DNA of 64,000 nucleotides from positions 1,550,001 through 1,614,000 of the forward strand of contig NZ_CP150235.1 in assembly GCF_037974355.1 (NCBI RefSeq). Direction: 5' to 3'. Within the stretch, counting starts at the first letter, position 1. Each line of letters starts with the position of its first letter. This DNA is from Paenibacillus sp. FSL R5-0517. GTDB taxonomy: Bacteria; Bacillota; Bacilli; Paenibacillales; Paenibacillaceae. Below are positions 16,856 through 25,878 of the stretch, piece by piece. The position numbers and the translations under genes are program-made. The notes under the pieces are model-generated. The model did no database searches and had not been told where the DNA came from. It was given only the letters and a program-made list of their open reading frames with translations.

Positions 16856-18151
16856 TCATGATGCCTCTGCACACGCCAGATGTTGATGCTGTTCCTCTGT
16901 CTTCCGAAGTGACATTCGGAAAAAGACAAGTGCTGCAAGCCCCATGAGTACATACAGAACAGCCATTACGTATGAGGGCAGGAAGGCTCCGATGGTTAAC
17001 CCGATACTTCCGAGTAGTGCTGCCACGTTATAGCTCAACCCGTCAGCAACCATGTAGGCAGCCCGGTCCGAATCTGGGATCATACCGGCTAGCATGACCT
17101 GACGAACAGGGGCGTACATCAATTCTCCAATGGTCAGCAATATAGCGGATGATATAAGTAGCCAAGCCCAGTTGCTGAAAGCAAGAACGGCGAAACCTGC
17201 GGTATACAGGCACATACCGACAGACATGATCGCTCGGGACTGGAAACGGCCCATCCATCTAGAGAATGGGATTGCAACCAATGCAACCAGTACAGTGTTG
17301 ATGATCATAATCAGGCTGAACATACGCAGACCAGAGATATCTGAGCCGAACAGTTGGGCGGTGAATTCACTTTTTAGACGAACCGCAATATATTTATCCA
17401 ACTGGAATTCCAGGGAAACGGCAAGGACCGTAGCCGTGAAAAATACCATGAAACGTTTGTCCTGAAAGACCGCCCGGTACGTTTTCAGTATGTTCCTCTG
17501 GATGGGAGCATCGGATTCCAATATTCTGGTGGATGGACCGGAATGATTGGATTGATCTCCATGATTGGGTGCACGTTTTTCCATTGTTTCCCGAATCATA
17601 AAGACTAATATAAACAGCGTAACCATACTTTCCAGGCACACCAGACTGAATAATAAGAAACGAAATGATTCGAAAAATAGCCCGCCCAACAGTGCGCCAA
17701 AGGTTACAGCAACGTTTGTTGTCCAATATTGTAACCCATATACATAATGACGTTCATGTTCACTGCTTACATCGACAATCATGGCATTCGCAATCGGCAC
17801 TGTGATCCCTGAACTTAGACTGCTGAGCAGAAACATGAGACAAGTGACGATGATCGAATCCATCCATGGCGAGTTGGCAATAGCCAAACAAAGTAGAGCC
17901 ACGACCTGCAAAGTTTGTGCAATCACCATTAATTTCTTCCGTCCCATTCGATCCGACCAATATCCTGCCCACAAACCCACAATCATGGAAGCCGCAATAT
18001 TGACCGTCAGCAATAACCCTGCCACACCTGCGCCAATCTGAACACTCAGATAGATCGCCATGAATGGAATGATGGACTTCTGAGTCAGATCGGTGAAAAA
18101 ATCTGTAATGATACGTATTCGGATGTTAGGGTGCAGATCGGCGTATTTCAT
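16856..18151 (-). CDS. MFS transporter (drug or sugar efflux type)
   Basis: A 431-residue major facilitator with about 12 membrane segments. The signature loop between helices 2 and 3 reads GLWAGYWSDRMGRKKLM. Start ATG 18151 (MKYADLHPNIRIRIITDFF) is chosen because GGAAGGA lies upstream and the family starts here; the open frame extends further with no site. It is transcribed divergently from an SgrR-like regulator, 129 bases away. In E. coli the sgrR regulator neighbours the sugar efflux MFS gene setA, so export of a sugar or sugar analogue is a reasonable but unproven guess. Confidence 0.85.
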   Translation of the reverse strand: MKYADLHPNIRIRIITDFFTDLTQKSIIPFMAIYLSVQIGAGVAGLLLTVNIAASMIVGLWAGYWSDRMGRKKLMVIAQTLQVVALLCLAIANSPWMDSIIVTCLMFLLSSLSSGITVPIANAMIVDVSSEHERHYVYGLQYWTTNVAVTFGALLGGLFFESFRFLLFSLVCLESMVTLFILVFMIRETMEKRAPNHGDQSNHSGPSTRILESDAPIQRNILKTYRAVFQDKRFMVFFTATVLAVSLEFQLDKYIAVRLKSEFTAQLFGSDISGLRMFSLIMIINTVLVALVAIPFSRWMGRFQSRAIMSVGMCLYTAGFAVLAFSNWAWLLISSAILLTIGELMYAPVRQVMLAGMIPDSDRAAYMVADGLSYNVAALLGSIGLTIGAFLPSYVMAVLYVLMGLAALVFFRMSLRKTEEQHQHLACAEAS

Positions 18152-18280
18152 AAATTGTTCTTCTTCCTTCCCACTGGTCATGTTGATGTTACTGAGTATA
18201 ATGGAGGAAAACCTGAAGAAAAACTGTAGAAGCATCCGGATGGATTTCGTATTTTAGAAAGAGACGAAGGAAGGGCATAT

Positions 18281-20167
18281 ATGGACGTATCAGAACATTA
18301 CATTCAACTGCGGTTGAACTTCCCACATGTGCATTATGAACAAGAAGTACATACAACGGTAGGTGAACTCGCTGATCTTTTATGTTGCACCATGCGTAAT
18401 ATGAACCTCATTATAAACAAATTCAAGGAGAACGGATGGGTCAGGTGGAACCCACAGCGTGGGAGAGGCAAAAAATCGATGCTGTTATTTTGTGTCCCTT
18501 TGCTTACTGTGGCGCGTAAACGGTTCGACGATTTACTGAATGGCAACAGGATGGAGGATGCCTATGAACTGGCCGCCACCTTGCCAATTACGATGCGAGA
18601 ACATTTGATGAAGCAAATGCAGACTCAATTCGGCCTGCTTTCGAATGAAGGAGACAGAGGCCGGGTGGATACATTGCGGATTCCGCAGAATACACCTTTT
18701 AAGACTCTCGACCCTACGCAGACGGGGATGTGGGGAGAAGTATTCATTATTACAGAGGTCTTTGATCGTTTGGTTCGTTATAATGGGGAACGCCAAGTCT
18801 GCGAACCGAGTCTGGCTATGGCATGGGAGAGTGATGCGGATGGACGGGAATGGACCTTTTATCTGCACAAAGGCATACCTTTTCATCATGGAAGGATCCT
18901 GGATGCAGAGGACGTCAAGTTTACCTTTGATCGAATTATCTCTAATAAGAGTAACCCGTGCAGGCCGCTGTTTGGTTCCATTGAGAGCATAGAGGCGTAT
19001 GACCTGTTGACTGTACGTTTTGTGTTGAATATGCCCAACTTCATGTTCCCGGATCTGATGAGCAGTATGTGTGCATCTATCCTGCCTAGAGATGTGGAGA
19101 TGAACCCGCTTCATCCGATTGGAACAGGACCTTATCGATTGACTCGTCATGATTCGAAGCTGCTTGTACTTGAGGTATTTCTGGCCTATTTCAGAGGGCG
19201 TGCTTATGTAGATCGCGTTGAAGTATGGCAGCTTCCCCACTCGGCAAAGGCGGAGTCCATCATCAAGCATGATTTATTTCCGGATGCGGAGCCTCGTGCA
19301 GTGCAGCATGAGATACAGGGCGGTGTGTATATGACGTTTAATATGCAAAAGGAAGGGCCGCAGCATGATGTGAATTTTCGCCGGGCTGTTCAACAGTTAT
19401 TGAATGCACATGAGCTGTCGGAAGCGATCGGGAGCACAAACACACAGGCTGCTTACAGTTTGATTCGAGGACGAGTACAGGAACAGCAACCAACAGTGGG
19501 TGCGGATCAAGGGGAGTTATGGAAAAAGCATTCCGAACAATCGAATTTTTCTGTCACACCTATACCCGCACTTTCCGTGGAGACCTCACTGGCGCAGGCC
19601 GCGGCATTATTACGTCGTAGCTCATACCAAGGGCAGAGTTTAAGTCTATGGGTGGAAGAAGGAGAGAAGATGGAGGCAGACATGGTCTGGTTTGCAGAGA
19701 GATGTAAACAGATCGGCCTACATATCAACATTATGCCGGGAGATCCGGTCCATGCAGTCTATCAAGATGGGTTCAGGGACTGTGATCTGATCTATACAGG
19801 AGAAGTCTTCAATGATCATGTCATGCTGAGCCTCGTGACGATGTATACCTTCCGGAACACGTTATTCCTGATTGCGATGAATGATTACTGGAGACATGAA
19901 CTGGAACAGGAATGCGGACGTGTGGTGATGATTCAAGAACCTGAGGAGCGGTTGGGAAGATTGATTCAGCTGGAAGATCGACTGATACAGGAGGCGCTGC
20001 TTCTGCCCGCGTACAGCTTCAGGGAAGAACATGCCCATCATGATTCGCTGCGAGATTATCGTGTTGCGGGGTATGGTCTGCCTGATCTGCGCAGACTGTG
20101 GGTGAAAAGAAAGCCTGGTGCCGAGCAAGAGGATGGGAGTTATCCGGTGTATATTCCGTTGTGGTAG
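18281..20167 (+). CDS. SgrR-like regulator: N-terminal HTH fused to an oligopeptide/solute-binding domain
   Basis: A 628-residue protein without a signal peptide. Residues about 1-95 contain an SgrR_N-type helix-turn-helix (VGELADLLCCTMRNMNLIINKFKENGWVRW, given in part). Residues about 115-600 match SBP_bac_5 solute-binding proteins (PFKTLDPTQTGMWGEVFIIT, WTFYLHKGIPFHHGR, AEDVKFTFDRI, GTGPYRLTRHD). In E. coli SgrR such a domain senses phosphosugar stress. GAAGGAAGGG precedes the ATG. The gene is divergent from an MFS transporter, its likely target. The 3' end runs into a long hairpin. Confidence 0.85.
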   Translation: MDVSEHYIQLRLNFPHVHYEQEVHTTVGELADLLCCTMRNMNLIINKFKENGWVRWNPQRGRGKKSMLLFCVPLLTVARKRFDDLLNGNRMEDAYELAATLPITMREHLMKQMQTQFGLLSNEGDRGRVDTLRIPQNTPFKTLDPTQTGMWGEVFIITEVFDRLVRYNGERQVCEPSLAMAWESDADGREWTFYLHKGIPFHHGRILDAEDVKFTFDRIISNKSNPCRPLFGSIESIEAYDLLTVRFVLNMPNFMFPDLMSSMCASILPRDVEMNPLHPIGTGPYRLTRHDSKLLVLEVFLAYFRGRAYVDRVEVWQLPHSAKAESIIKHDLFPDAEPRAVQHEIQGGVYMTFNMQKEGPQHDVNFRRAVQQLLNAHELSEAIGSTNTQAAYSLIRGRVQEQQPTVGADQGELWKKHSEQSNFSVTPIPALSVETSLAQAAALLRRSSYQGQSLSLWVEEGEKMEADMVWFAERCKQIGLHINIMPGDPVHAVYQDGFRDCDLIYTGEVFNDHVMLSLVTMYTFRNTLFLIAMNDYWRHELEQECGRVVMIQEPEERLGRLIQLEDRLIQEALLLPAYSFREEHAHHDSLRDYRVAGYGLPDLRRLWVKRKPGAEQEDGSYPVYIPLW

Positions 20168-20195
20168 GTATGGATGGTTACCTACCACAACGGAA
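20154..20195. repeat. Long perfect hairpin overlapping the SgrR-like gene end
   Basis: Two 17-base perfect arms (TTCCGTTGTGGTAGGTA and its complement) enclose an 8-base loop. The left arm contains the last codons and the TAG stop of the gene. No T tract follows on either strand, so it is not a standard intrinsic terminator. Confidence 0.7.
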
Positions 20196-20225
20196 ATGAA
20201 GCAGATGTTCACCAGTTCAGATCAT

Positions 20226-21719
20226 TTACGAAACCCTGTTGAATTCAATCGGTTTTGTACCCGGTTCAAGGAGCAGAGGAATGGAGATGGATTGAGCAAC
20301 TTCTGATGATTCGTTCAGGGTGAACGTATATGTGACCTTCAGACCGAATGTGACCAGTTCGACAGAGAACGTATCTTTTCCGGTGTATTCCATGGGCATT
20401 TCGAGGGCGTTAAAGGTTGCCTGCAACCCGTTCGTTGTTTCCTGAATAGACATCTCGCCATAACCAGGATGCGTGTAAATACCCGCATAAGCGGTGTAAG
20501 GTCGATCACAAGGTATGATGAGAGGTTCTTCCATTTTTTCTTCAACGGCAGTGTCTGCTTGAATAGGCACTTCCAAAGGATTCTCCGGATTAACCTCCGT
20601 TTCTTCTGATTCTTTCCCCATTAATATGCTTAATTTGGAACTCCAGTTGACAGGCTCAAGCCCAAGCAGTCGGTCCATGATATGAAAAGCAACCGTATAC
20701 GGAATTATACTTCCGTTGGTATTGCTCAGAACCACGATTCCAATCTGCTCCTCTGGCAAAAAGGCAACTTGTGATGCAAAACCATCAATAGCCCCACCAT
20801 GATGAATCATGGCATGTCCACGATAAGGCTCAATCATCCAACCGAGACCATATGTACTCACAGGTAGCTCTTGGCTTATGAACGGCGAATCACTAGTCAT
20901 CTGAGGACTATGCATAATCTTCATCTGTTCCTTAGAGATCAGTGACGCTCCTTCCCATTGACCTTGATTCAATTGGAATTGAAGCCATGCGATCATATCG
21001 ACTAGATTACTGTTAATGGAACCAGCAGGTCCTATGGCATCAATGACACGAAATGGTATTCTCGTATTCTGACCCTCTTTCTCTAGGTAAGGGTAAGCAT
21101 AGTCTGACTGGAGTTGCATTTCTTCAACTGAGAACAGACTTGAGTTCATCCCGAGCGGATTAAATAGGGAATTTTGAACCATCTGCTCCCACGAAGTTTC
21201 ATTGAGCTGTCCAACAAGGTAACCGGCTGTCATGTACATCAGGTTTTGATACTGCCATTTGTTACGGAAATCTTGATTTGGCTCCAGATACTGTAATGCG
21301 TGTACAAGTTCTTCTCTTGTACGTGGGGAGTTGTACCATACCAACTCATGCCTTGGAAGACCGGAACGATGACACAACATGTCGCGAATAGTTAGACGTT
21401 CTGTTGCGACCGGATCGAACATTTTGAAGTCTTTCATGTACGACTTCACGGGGGCATCCCAATCCAGTATTCCTTGATCAACCAGGAGAGCCGCGGTTGC
21501 TGCAGTAAAGGCTTTGGTACTTGAACCGATGGCAAACAACGTATTAGGGGTAACTTCAAGTTTGGATTCCAGGTCACGATAACCGTAGCCTTTTTGCCAG
21601 ATGACCTCATCCTTATGGATCACAGCCACCGCTGTACCGACACCATTCCATAGTTGAAGTTGATCATCAATGAACTCATCCAGTCCTTCCAGTGATGTGC
21701 GAAGCTTAGTTCTTGTCAT
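20226..21719 (-). CDS. Class C beta-lactamase-like serine hydrolase
   Basis: A 497-residue serine hydrolase without an evident signal peptide. Motifs: S-x-x-K in AIGSSTKAFTA (residues about 63-73), CHRSGLPRHE, Y-x-N-like YQNLMYMTAGYLVG and HHGGAIDGFASQV near the third active-site box (HxG in place of KTG, as in esterase-type members). A C-terminal beta domain of about 100 residues (YTAYAGIYTHPGYGEMSI) resembles DUF3471-type domains. GGGAGGGAAGGG precedes the ATG. It stands alone. Esterase, D-aminopeptidase or peptidase activity is more likely than beta-lactamase. Confidence 0.85.
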   Translation of the reverse strand: MTRTKLRTSLEGLDEFIDDQLQLWNGVGTAVAVIHKDEVIWQKGYGYRDLESKLEVTPNTLFAIGSSTKAFTAATAALLVDQGILDWDAPVKSYMKDFKMFDPVATERLTIRDMLCHRSGLPRHELVWYNSPRTREELVHALQYLEPNQDFRNKWQYQNLMYMTAGYLVGQLNETSWEQMVQNSLFNPLGMNSSLFSVEEMQLQSDYAYPYLEKEGQNTRIPFRVIDAIGPAGSINSNLVDMIAWLQFQLNQGQWEGASLISKEQMKIMHSPQMTSDSPFISQELPVSTYGLGWMIEPYRGHAMIHHGGAIDGFASQVAFLPEEQIGIVVLSNTNGSIIPYTVAFHIMDRLLGLEPVNWSSKLSILMGKESEETEVNPENPLEVPIQADTAVEEKMEEPLIIPCDRPYTAYAGIYTHPGYGEMSIQETTNGLQATFNALEMPMEYTGKDTFSVELVTFGLKVTYTFTLNESSEVAQSISIPLLLEPGTKPIEFNRVS

Positions 21720-21867
21720 ACCCTTCCCTCCCCATAGTCAATAAAACGAATAATTTCCTACAATTCACTATGCCTTTTCTGGATAAAGTTAACATCCTAC
21801 CCGAGACTGATTTTGCGTAGCAATGCCGTATTAACCGACTTCACCGATTGCTTGTCAAACTAGTCCG

Positions 21868-21895
21868 CATATATCGAACAAGTCCCTCATAACAT
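21868..21895 (+). promoter_or_regulatory. Possible sigma-E promoter of the ydcC-like gene
   Basis: CATATAT and CATAACAT are separated by 13 bases, similar to the mother-cell sigma-E consensus (CATATT, 13-14 bases, CATACAnT). B. subtilis ydcC is a sporulation gene. The match was made by eye and could be chance. Confidence 0.35.
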
Positions 21896-21967
21896 GTACT
21901 AATCAAGTAGGGGTTCTGCTGCAAGCACAATCCTGAAGTGAAAACATGTGCTAAAGGGGATGATGTC

Positions 21968-23167
21968 ATGCGCCGAATATCATGGATGCTTGCCATGGTA
22001 TTGGTCTTATCGGCCTTACTTGCCGCCTGCGGGAAGAAGGATGCGGCAGCTGTGGTCAAAGATCTGAACGAAGTCGTAGGAGAGATGGAAAGTTACCAGG
22101 GGGCAGGCGTGATGACGCTGCATACCGGAGATGCGCCGCAGCAGTACAAGGTCGAGGTGTGGCATCAGAAGCCTTCCTATTATCGTATTGCATTAACGAA
22201 TGCCAAAAAGGATGTAACACAGATTGTACTGCGTAACGATGAAGGCGTGTTTGTTTTGACACCGAGCCAGAACAAAAGCTTCCGTTTTCAGAGCAATTGG
22301 CCGGATAATCAAGGACAGGTATATCTCTATGAAACATTGATTCGGAGCATTACGGGGGATACAACTCGCCAGTTTGCGGATGAGAAGGAGAGCTATGTAT
22401 TTGATGTAGCTGCCAATTATAATACACATGCACTTGTCAGACAGAAGATCTGGCTGAACAAAAGTGATTATGCACCTAAACAGGTGGAGGTATCCGACTC
22501 CAATGCCAATGTTGTGGTCGATGTGAAATTTGACTCCTTCAAATTCGGGACTGAATTTGAGAAAGATGCCTTTGACATGCAACGTAACATGACAGCCGGT
22601 ACTGAAGAAGGCGGCAAGACAGGAACCGACTCCGGTGTGACTCCTGTGGAGCAAACCGGTAATGAGGGCGGCAAAGAACCAGCCAATCCTCAGACTGCGC
22701 CTGAACCAGAAGGAGCTGTCACTGATGGACAGACGGGTGTGGGTGGGGACACAGAGCAGCAAGGTACAGAGGGGGCCGCAACAGGTCAGGAAGGCGAAGA
22801 GCCAACACTTGCTGAACCGGAAGGGGCAGACAGCTTCGGCGTGATTCAACCAACCTATGCACCGGAAGGCGTACAGCTCAAGGATGATCAGATCCTGGAA
22901 GAGGCAGGAGACTATTCGGTCATGCTTCGTTATGAAGGAACCTATAATTACACGATATTCGAAGCCAGACCTCAGGATCGAGCTGTATCGCTTGCTCCAT
23001 CCAGTGTAGTGGATCTTGGATTCACATTGGGAATGATCAGCGGAGATGCATTGAAGACTCTGACATGGATGACAGATGGCATAGAATATCGGATCACCAG
23101 TGCAGACCTGCCTCAGAACGAAATGGTACGCATCGCAACATCAATGCAGGAAGAGTCAGGCAAATGA
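21968..23167 (+). CDS. YdcC-like sporulation lipoprotein (LolA-fold)
   Basis: A 399-residue lipoprotein. The signal peptide ends in the lipobox LAAC (Cys at about residue 21), so the protein should be anchored on the outer face of the membrane. Residues about 30-200 resemble the LolA-like domain of B. subtilis YdcC (VVGEMESYQGAGVMTLHTGD, YRIALTN, QIVLRNDEGVFVLTPSQNKS). A Gly/Glu/Pro/Thr-rich low-complexity stretch at about residues 205-285 separates it from a C-terminal part that resumes the fold (YAPEGVQLKDDQ, VDLGFTLGMI). The start at 21968 is preceded by AAAGGGGATG. It sits directly before alr, as in B. subtilis. Confidence 0.85.
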   Translation: MRRISWMLAMVLVLSALLAACGKKDAAAVVKDLNEVVGEMESYQGAGVMTLHTGDAPQQYKVEVWHQKPSYYRIALTNAKKDVTQIVLRNDEGVFVLTPSQNKSFRFQSNWPDNQGQVYLYETLIRSITGDTTRQFADEKESYVFDVAANYNTHALVRQKIWLNKSDYAPKQVEVSDSNANVVVDVKFDSFKFGTEFEKDAFDMQRNMTAGTEEGGKTGTDSGVTPVEQTGNEGGKEPANPQTAPEPEGAVTDGQTGVGGDTEQQGTEGAATGQEGEEPTLAEPEGADSFGVIQPTYAPEGVQLKDDQILEEAGDYSVMLRYEGTYNYTIFEARPQDRAVSLAPSSVVDLGFTLGMISGDALKTLTWMTDGIEYRITSADLPQNEMVRIATSMQEESGK

Positions 23168-23560
23168 TTTTTGCACAAAAGAACGAATAGTAGCATAAAC
23201 ATAAGGAATGCTAAGAAGCATCGGAGACTCGTTCTCCGGTGCTTTGTTTGATGAGAGACAGGTATTTATCTGGAACCATTTTTCCTGCTCCATCATCCAA
23301 TAATGCAAAATGCGCTTCTATGCAGAGGGAACCGGGTAAATAATCGATATAAGCAGCTCTTTGATGGGGTGAAAAGTGAAATTATACCCTGTCAATCTCG
23401 CTTATCGGTCTTCTTCTGTATTCACATTGGTTCCTCAAACGGCGCGCCTTGCACCTGTTTTTGAATGTGAAACTTAGGTTCATTTGACAGTCACATGCAG
23501 GAGCATTACGATGGAGTCTGACGTGAGCCGGATTAAGATGATTAGAGAAGGTGACTTAAC
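23168..23560. other. Intergenic region between the ydcC-like gene and alr
   Basis: 393 bases with no convincing gene. A hairpin at 23216-23250 (AAGCATCGGAGA against TCTCCGGTGCTT, then TGTTTG) could be a weak terminator. The rest presumably carries the alr promoter. Confidence 0.55.
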
Positions 23561-24748
23561 GTGCAAGGACAATATCGGCCGACCCAAGCGGACATCAATT
23601 TGGATCATTTGTGTACTAACGTAGAAGCTTTCCGCAAGGCATTGCCTCAGGGCATGAAATTCCTCGCCTGTGTGAAGGCCAATGCTTATGGGCACGGAGC
23701 GGTGGAGATGGCCAGAGAACTGGAACGAGTGGGTGTGGATTACTTAAGTGTTGCTTTTCTTGACGAAGCTCTGGAACTGCGACAACATGGGATTACGATT
23801 CCAATTCTGGTGTTGGGTTATACGCCGCCTGAAGGGATCGCTGTTGCATGGGAACATGATGTGACCATCACGCTGTTCAGCAGGGAAGTGCTTGACGCCA
23901 TTCGACATCTGGATGCGAGCACATTCGCGAACAAACTGAAGGTTCATATTAAAATTGACAGCGGCATGGGCCGATTAGGTCTGTTACCTGGCGATGAGGC
24001 ATTGGCTTTCATCCAGGAAGTAGCTTCGCTAAATCAGGTGATGCTGGAAGGCATGTTTACCCATTTTGCCAGAGCGGATGAAGAAGACAAAACCTATACA
24101 CTGGAGCAGTATCGACGGTTCCAAGGCGTGGTTCATGCGCTCAGGGATCAGGGATGTTCCATCCCGATTATACATACGGCGAACAGCGCCGCTGCCATTG
24201 ATACACCTGAATTGTCTTATGATATGGTACGTGTGGGAATAAGCCTGTACGGACTGTACCCTTCGGCTGAGGTGAATCATCAGGTGGTGAAGCTGTCACC
24301 GGTATTGACGCTGAAGACGAAAGCGGTTCTGGTCAAAACACTGCCACCCCATTGGGGGATCAGTTACGGAACCCGTTATTTTACGCAAGGGTACGAACGA
24401 ATAGCGACCCTGCCAATCGGATATGCAGACGGATACTCAAGAATGCTGACAGGTAAAGCACAAGTGCTTGTACGCGGCAGCCGCGTCCCTGTCGTCGGTA
24501 CAATCTGCATGGATCAGTGTATGGTGTCGTTACAATCTTTCGCAGAAGAAGCGGAAGAAATTCAAGTCGGCGAAGAGGTTGTCCTCATCGGTCATCAGTC
24601 TGGTGGCGTTATAACCGCAGACGAGGTGGCATCCCAGCTCGGTACGATTGCTTATGAAGTGATCTGCATGATGGCGCACCGCATTCCACGGGTATATACC
24701 CGTGGGGGAGCAGTAGTCGCCAAAATTAATCCACTTTTGACATCCTGA
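23561..24748 (+). CDS. alr: Alanine racemase
   Basis: A 395-residue PLP enzyme that interconverts L- and D-alanine for peptidoglycan. The PLP lysine is K39 in ACVKANAYGHG. The second catalytic residue is Tyr at about 269 in GISYGTRY. Other conserved parts are KIDSGMGRLG, MFTHFARADE, GYADGYSR and GTICMDQCMV. It starts at GTG 23561 with GAAGGTGAC upstream. Gene order ydcC-alr-ndoAI-ndoA is as in B. subtilis. Confidence 0.97.
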   Translation: MQGQYRPTQADINLDHLCTNVEAFRKALPQGMKFLACVKANAYGHGAVEMARELERVGVDYLSVAFLDEALELRQHGITIPILVLGYTPPEGIAVAWEHDVTITLFSREVLDAIRHLDASTFANKLKVHIKIDSGMGRLGLLPGDEALAFIQEVASLNQVMLEGMFTHFARADEEDKTYTLEQYRRFQGVVHALRDQGCSIPIIHTANSAAAIDTPELSYDMVRVGISLYGLYPSAEVNHQVVKLSPVLTLKTKAVLVKTLPPHWGISYGTRYFTQGYERIATLPIGYADGYSRMLTGKAQVLVRGSRVPVVGTICMDQCMVSLQSFAEEAEEIQVGEEVVLIGHQSGGVITADEVASQLGTIAYEVICMMAHRIPRVYTRGGAVVAKINPLLTS

Positions 24749-25008
24749 CAGGTAAACTGGACGTCATTACCAATAAACTTTTTTTCAGAACAGAAGGAAA
24801 ACTGTCGGAGCATCTCGAATGTTGTATGACAGTGAGGATTTAATTCCTGAATTGAGATGTTTGGTCTGTACGAATATTGTTCCCCGTGTTTATAATGGAG
24901 TACAGCATACTTGATATACTCGGGGCATATATATTCCTTTGTATAAAAGTTCTGGAAAAACGTAATACTGGTTCACAATGGCGAAAGGTTTGTGGGGGTG
25001 GAAGAAAG

Positions 25009-25290
25009 GTGGCCAACTTGCAGAACACCAAGCGGATCATGATCAGTTTACCTGATTATCTTTTGCAGGAAGTGGATGGCATCGTAGCGCTGGAGAATTC
25101 CAACCGCAGCGAATTGATTAGGCAGGCTATGAAGCTGTATTTAACGGAGCGTAAGAAACGTTACATCCGTGAAACGATGCAGCGAGGGTACATGGAGATG
25201 GCAAAAATTAATCTGACCATGGCATCCGAAGCCTTTCATGCGGAGGAAGATGCGGACAGCACTCTGGACCGCTTAGTTAGCGGGGTGTAG
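25009..25290 (+). CDS. ndoAI: Antitoxin EndoAI (MazE-type, ribbon-helix-helix)
   Basis: A 93-residue antitoxin, the same length as B. subtilis EndoAI. The N-terminal ribbon-helix-helix reads KRIMISLPDYLLQEVDGI, then SNRSELIRQAMKLYL. The C-terminal toxin-binding part, RRGYMEMAKINL-like (here QRGYMEMAKINLTMASEA), and the end RLVSGV match EndoAI. I chose GTG 25009 because GGGGTGG lies upstream and the length then fits; the open frame extends left without a site. It is three bases from the toxin gene. Confidence 0.93.
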   Translation: MANLQNTKRIMISLPDYLLQEVDGIVALENSNRSELIRQAMKLYLTERKKRYIRETMQRGYMEMAKINLTMASEAFHAEEDADSTLDRLVSGV

Positions 25291-25293
25291 ACA

Positions 25294-25644
25294 TTGATCG
25301 TAAAACGTGGTGACGTTTTTTTTGCGGATCTTTCTCCCGTTGTCGGTTCCGAGCAAGGTGGAGTCAGGCCGGTTCTGGTGATCCAGAATGATATCGGCAA
25401 CCGGTTTAGTCCAACTTGTATTGTGGCGGCTATCACCGCCCAGATCCAGAAGGCAAAGCTGCCAACGCATGTTGAAATTGATGCGGCGGCTCATGGCTTT
25501 GACCGGGACTCGGTTATTTTGCTCGAACAAATACGGACGATCGATAAGCAGAGGCTGACTGACAAGATTACCCATCTGGACGAGGAGACCATGAAATTGG
25601 TCAACGAAGCCTTGCAGATCAGCCTGGGATTAATCGATTTTTAG
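25294..25644 (+). CDS. ndoA: mRNA interferase EndoA (MazF/NdoA toxin)
   Basis: A 116-residue endoribonuclease of the MazF/PemK family; B. subtilis EndoA (116 residues) cuts RNA at UACAU. Conserved segments are [21 protein letters not shown], here [19 protein letters not shown], then [17 protein letters not shown] and [12 protein letters not shown] (the catalytic Arg and Thr regions). Its TTG start lies three bases after the antitoxin stop, so the pair is one transcript. A terminator follows at 25732-25775. Confidence 0.96.
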   Translation: MIVKRGDVFFADLSPVVGSEQGGVRPVLVIQNDIGNRFSPTCIVAAITAQIQKAKLPTHVEIDAAAHGFDRDSVILLEQIRTIDKQRLTDKITHLDEETMKLVNEALQISLGLIDF

Positions 25645-25731
25645 GCAGTAACCAGCGTTTTGTACGCTGCCCTGCTGTCCGTTGGCAATGGATGTTCCTG
25701 GAAGGGAACACACTGAATTCAGACTGTAACC

Positions 25732-25775
25732 AAAAGAGCGTATGACATCCTTCGGGCTGTTGTACGCTCTTTTGA
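25732..25775 (+). terminator. Intrinsic terminator after ndoA
   Basis: AAAAGAGCGTA and TACGCTCTTTT form the stem with an 18-base interior; a T run ends it. Confidence 0.75.
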
Positions 25776-25878
25776 TTAAAGCTTCATGAAAGCGTAGAAC
25801 ATTGGCGATCTTTTCGCTATAATGAAACCTGAGAAACCGTTTACCCGAAAGACCTATATATAGAGGTGGAGGAGACAT

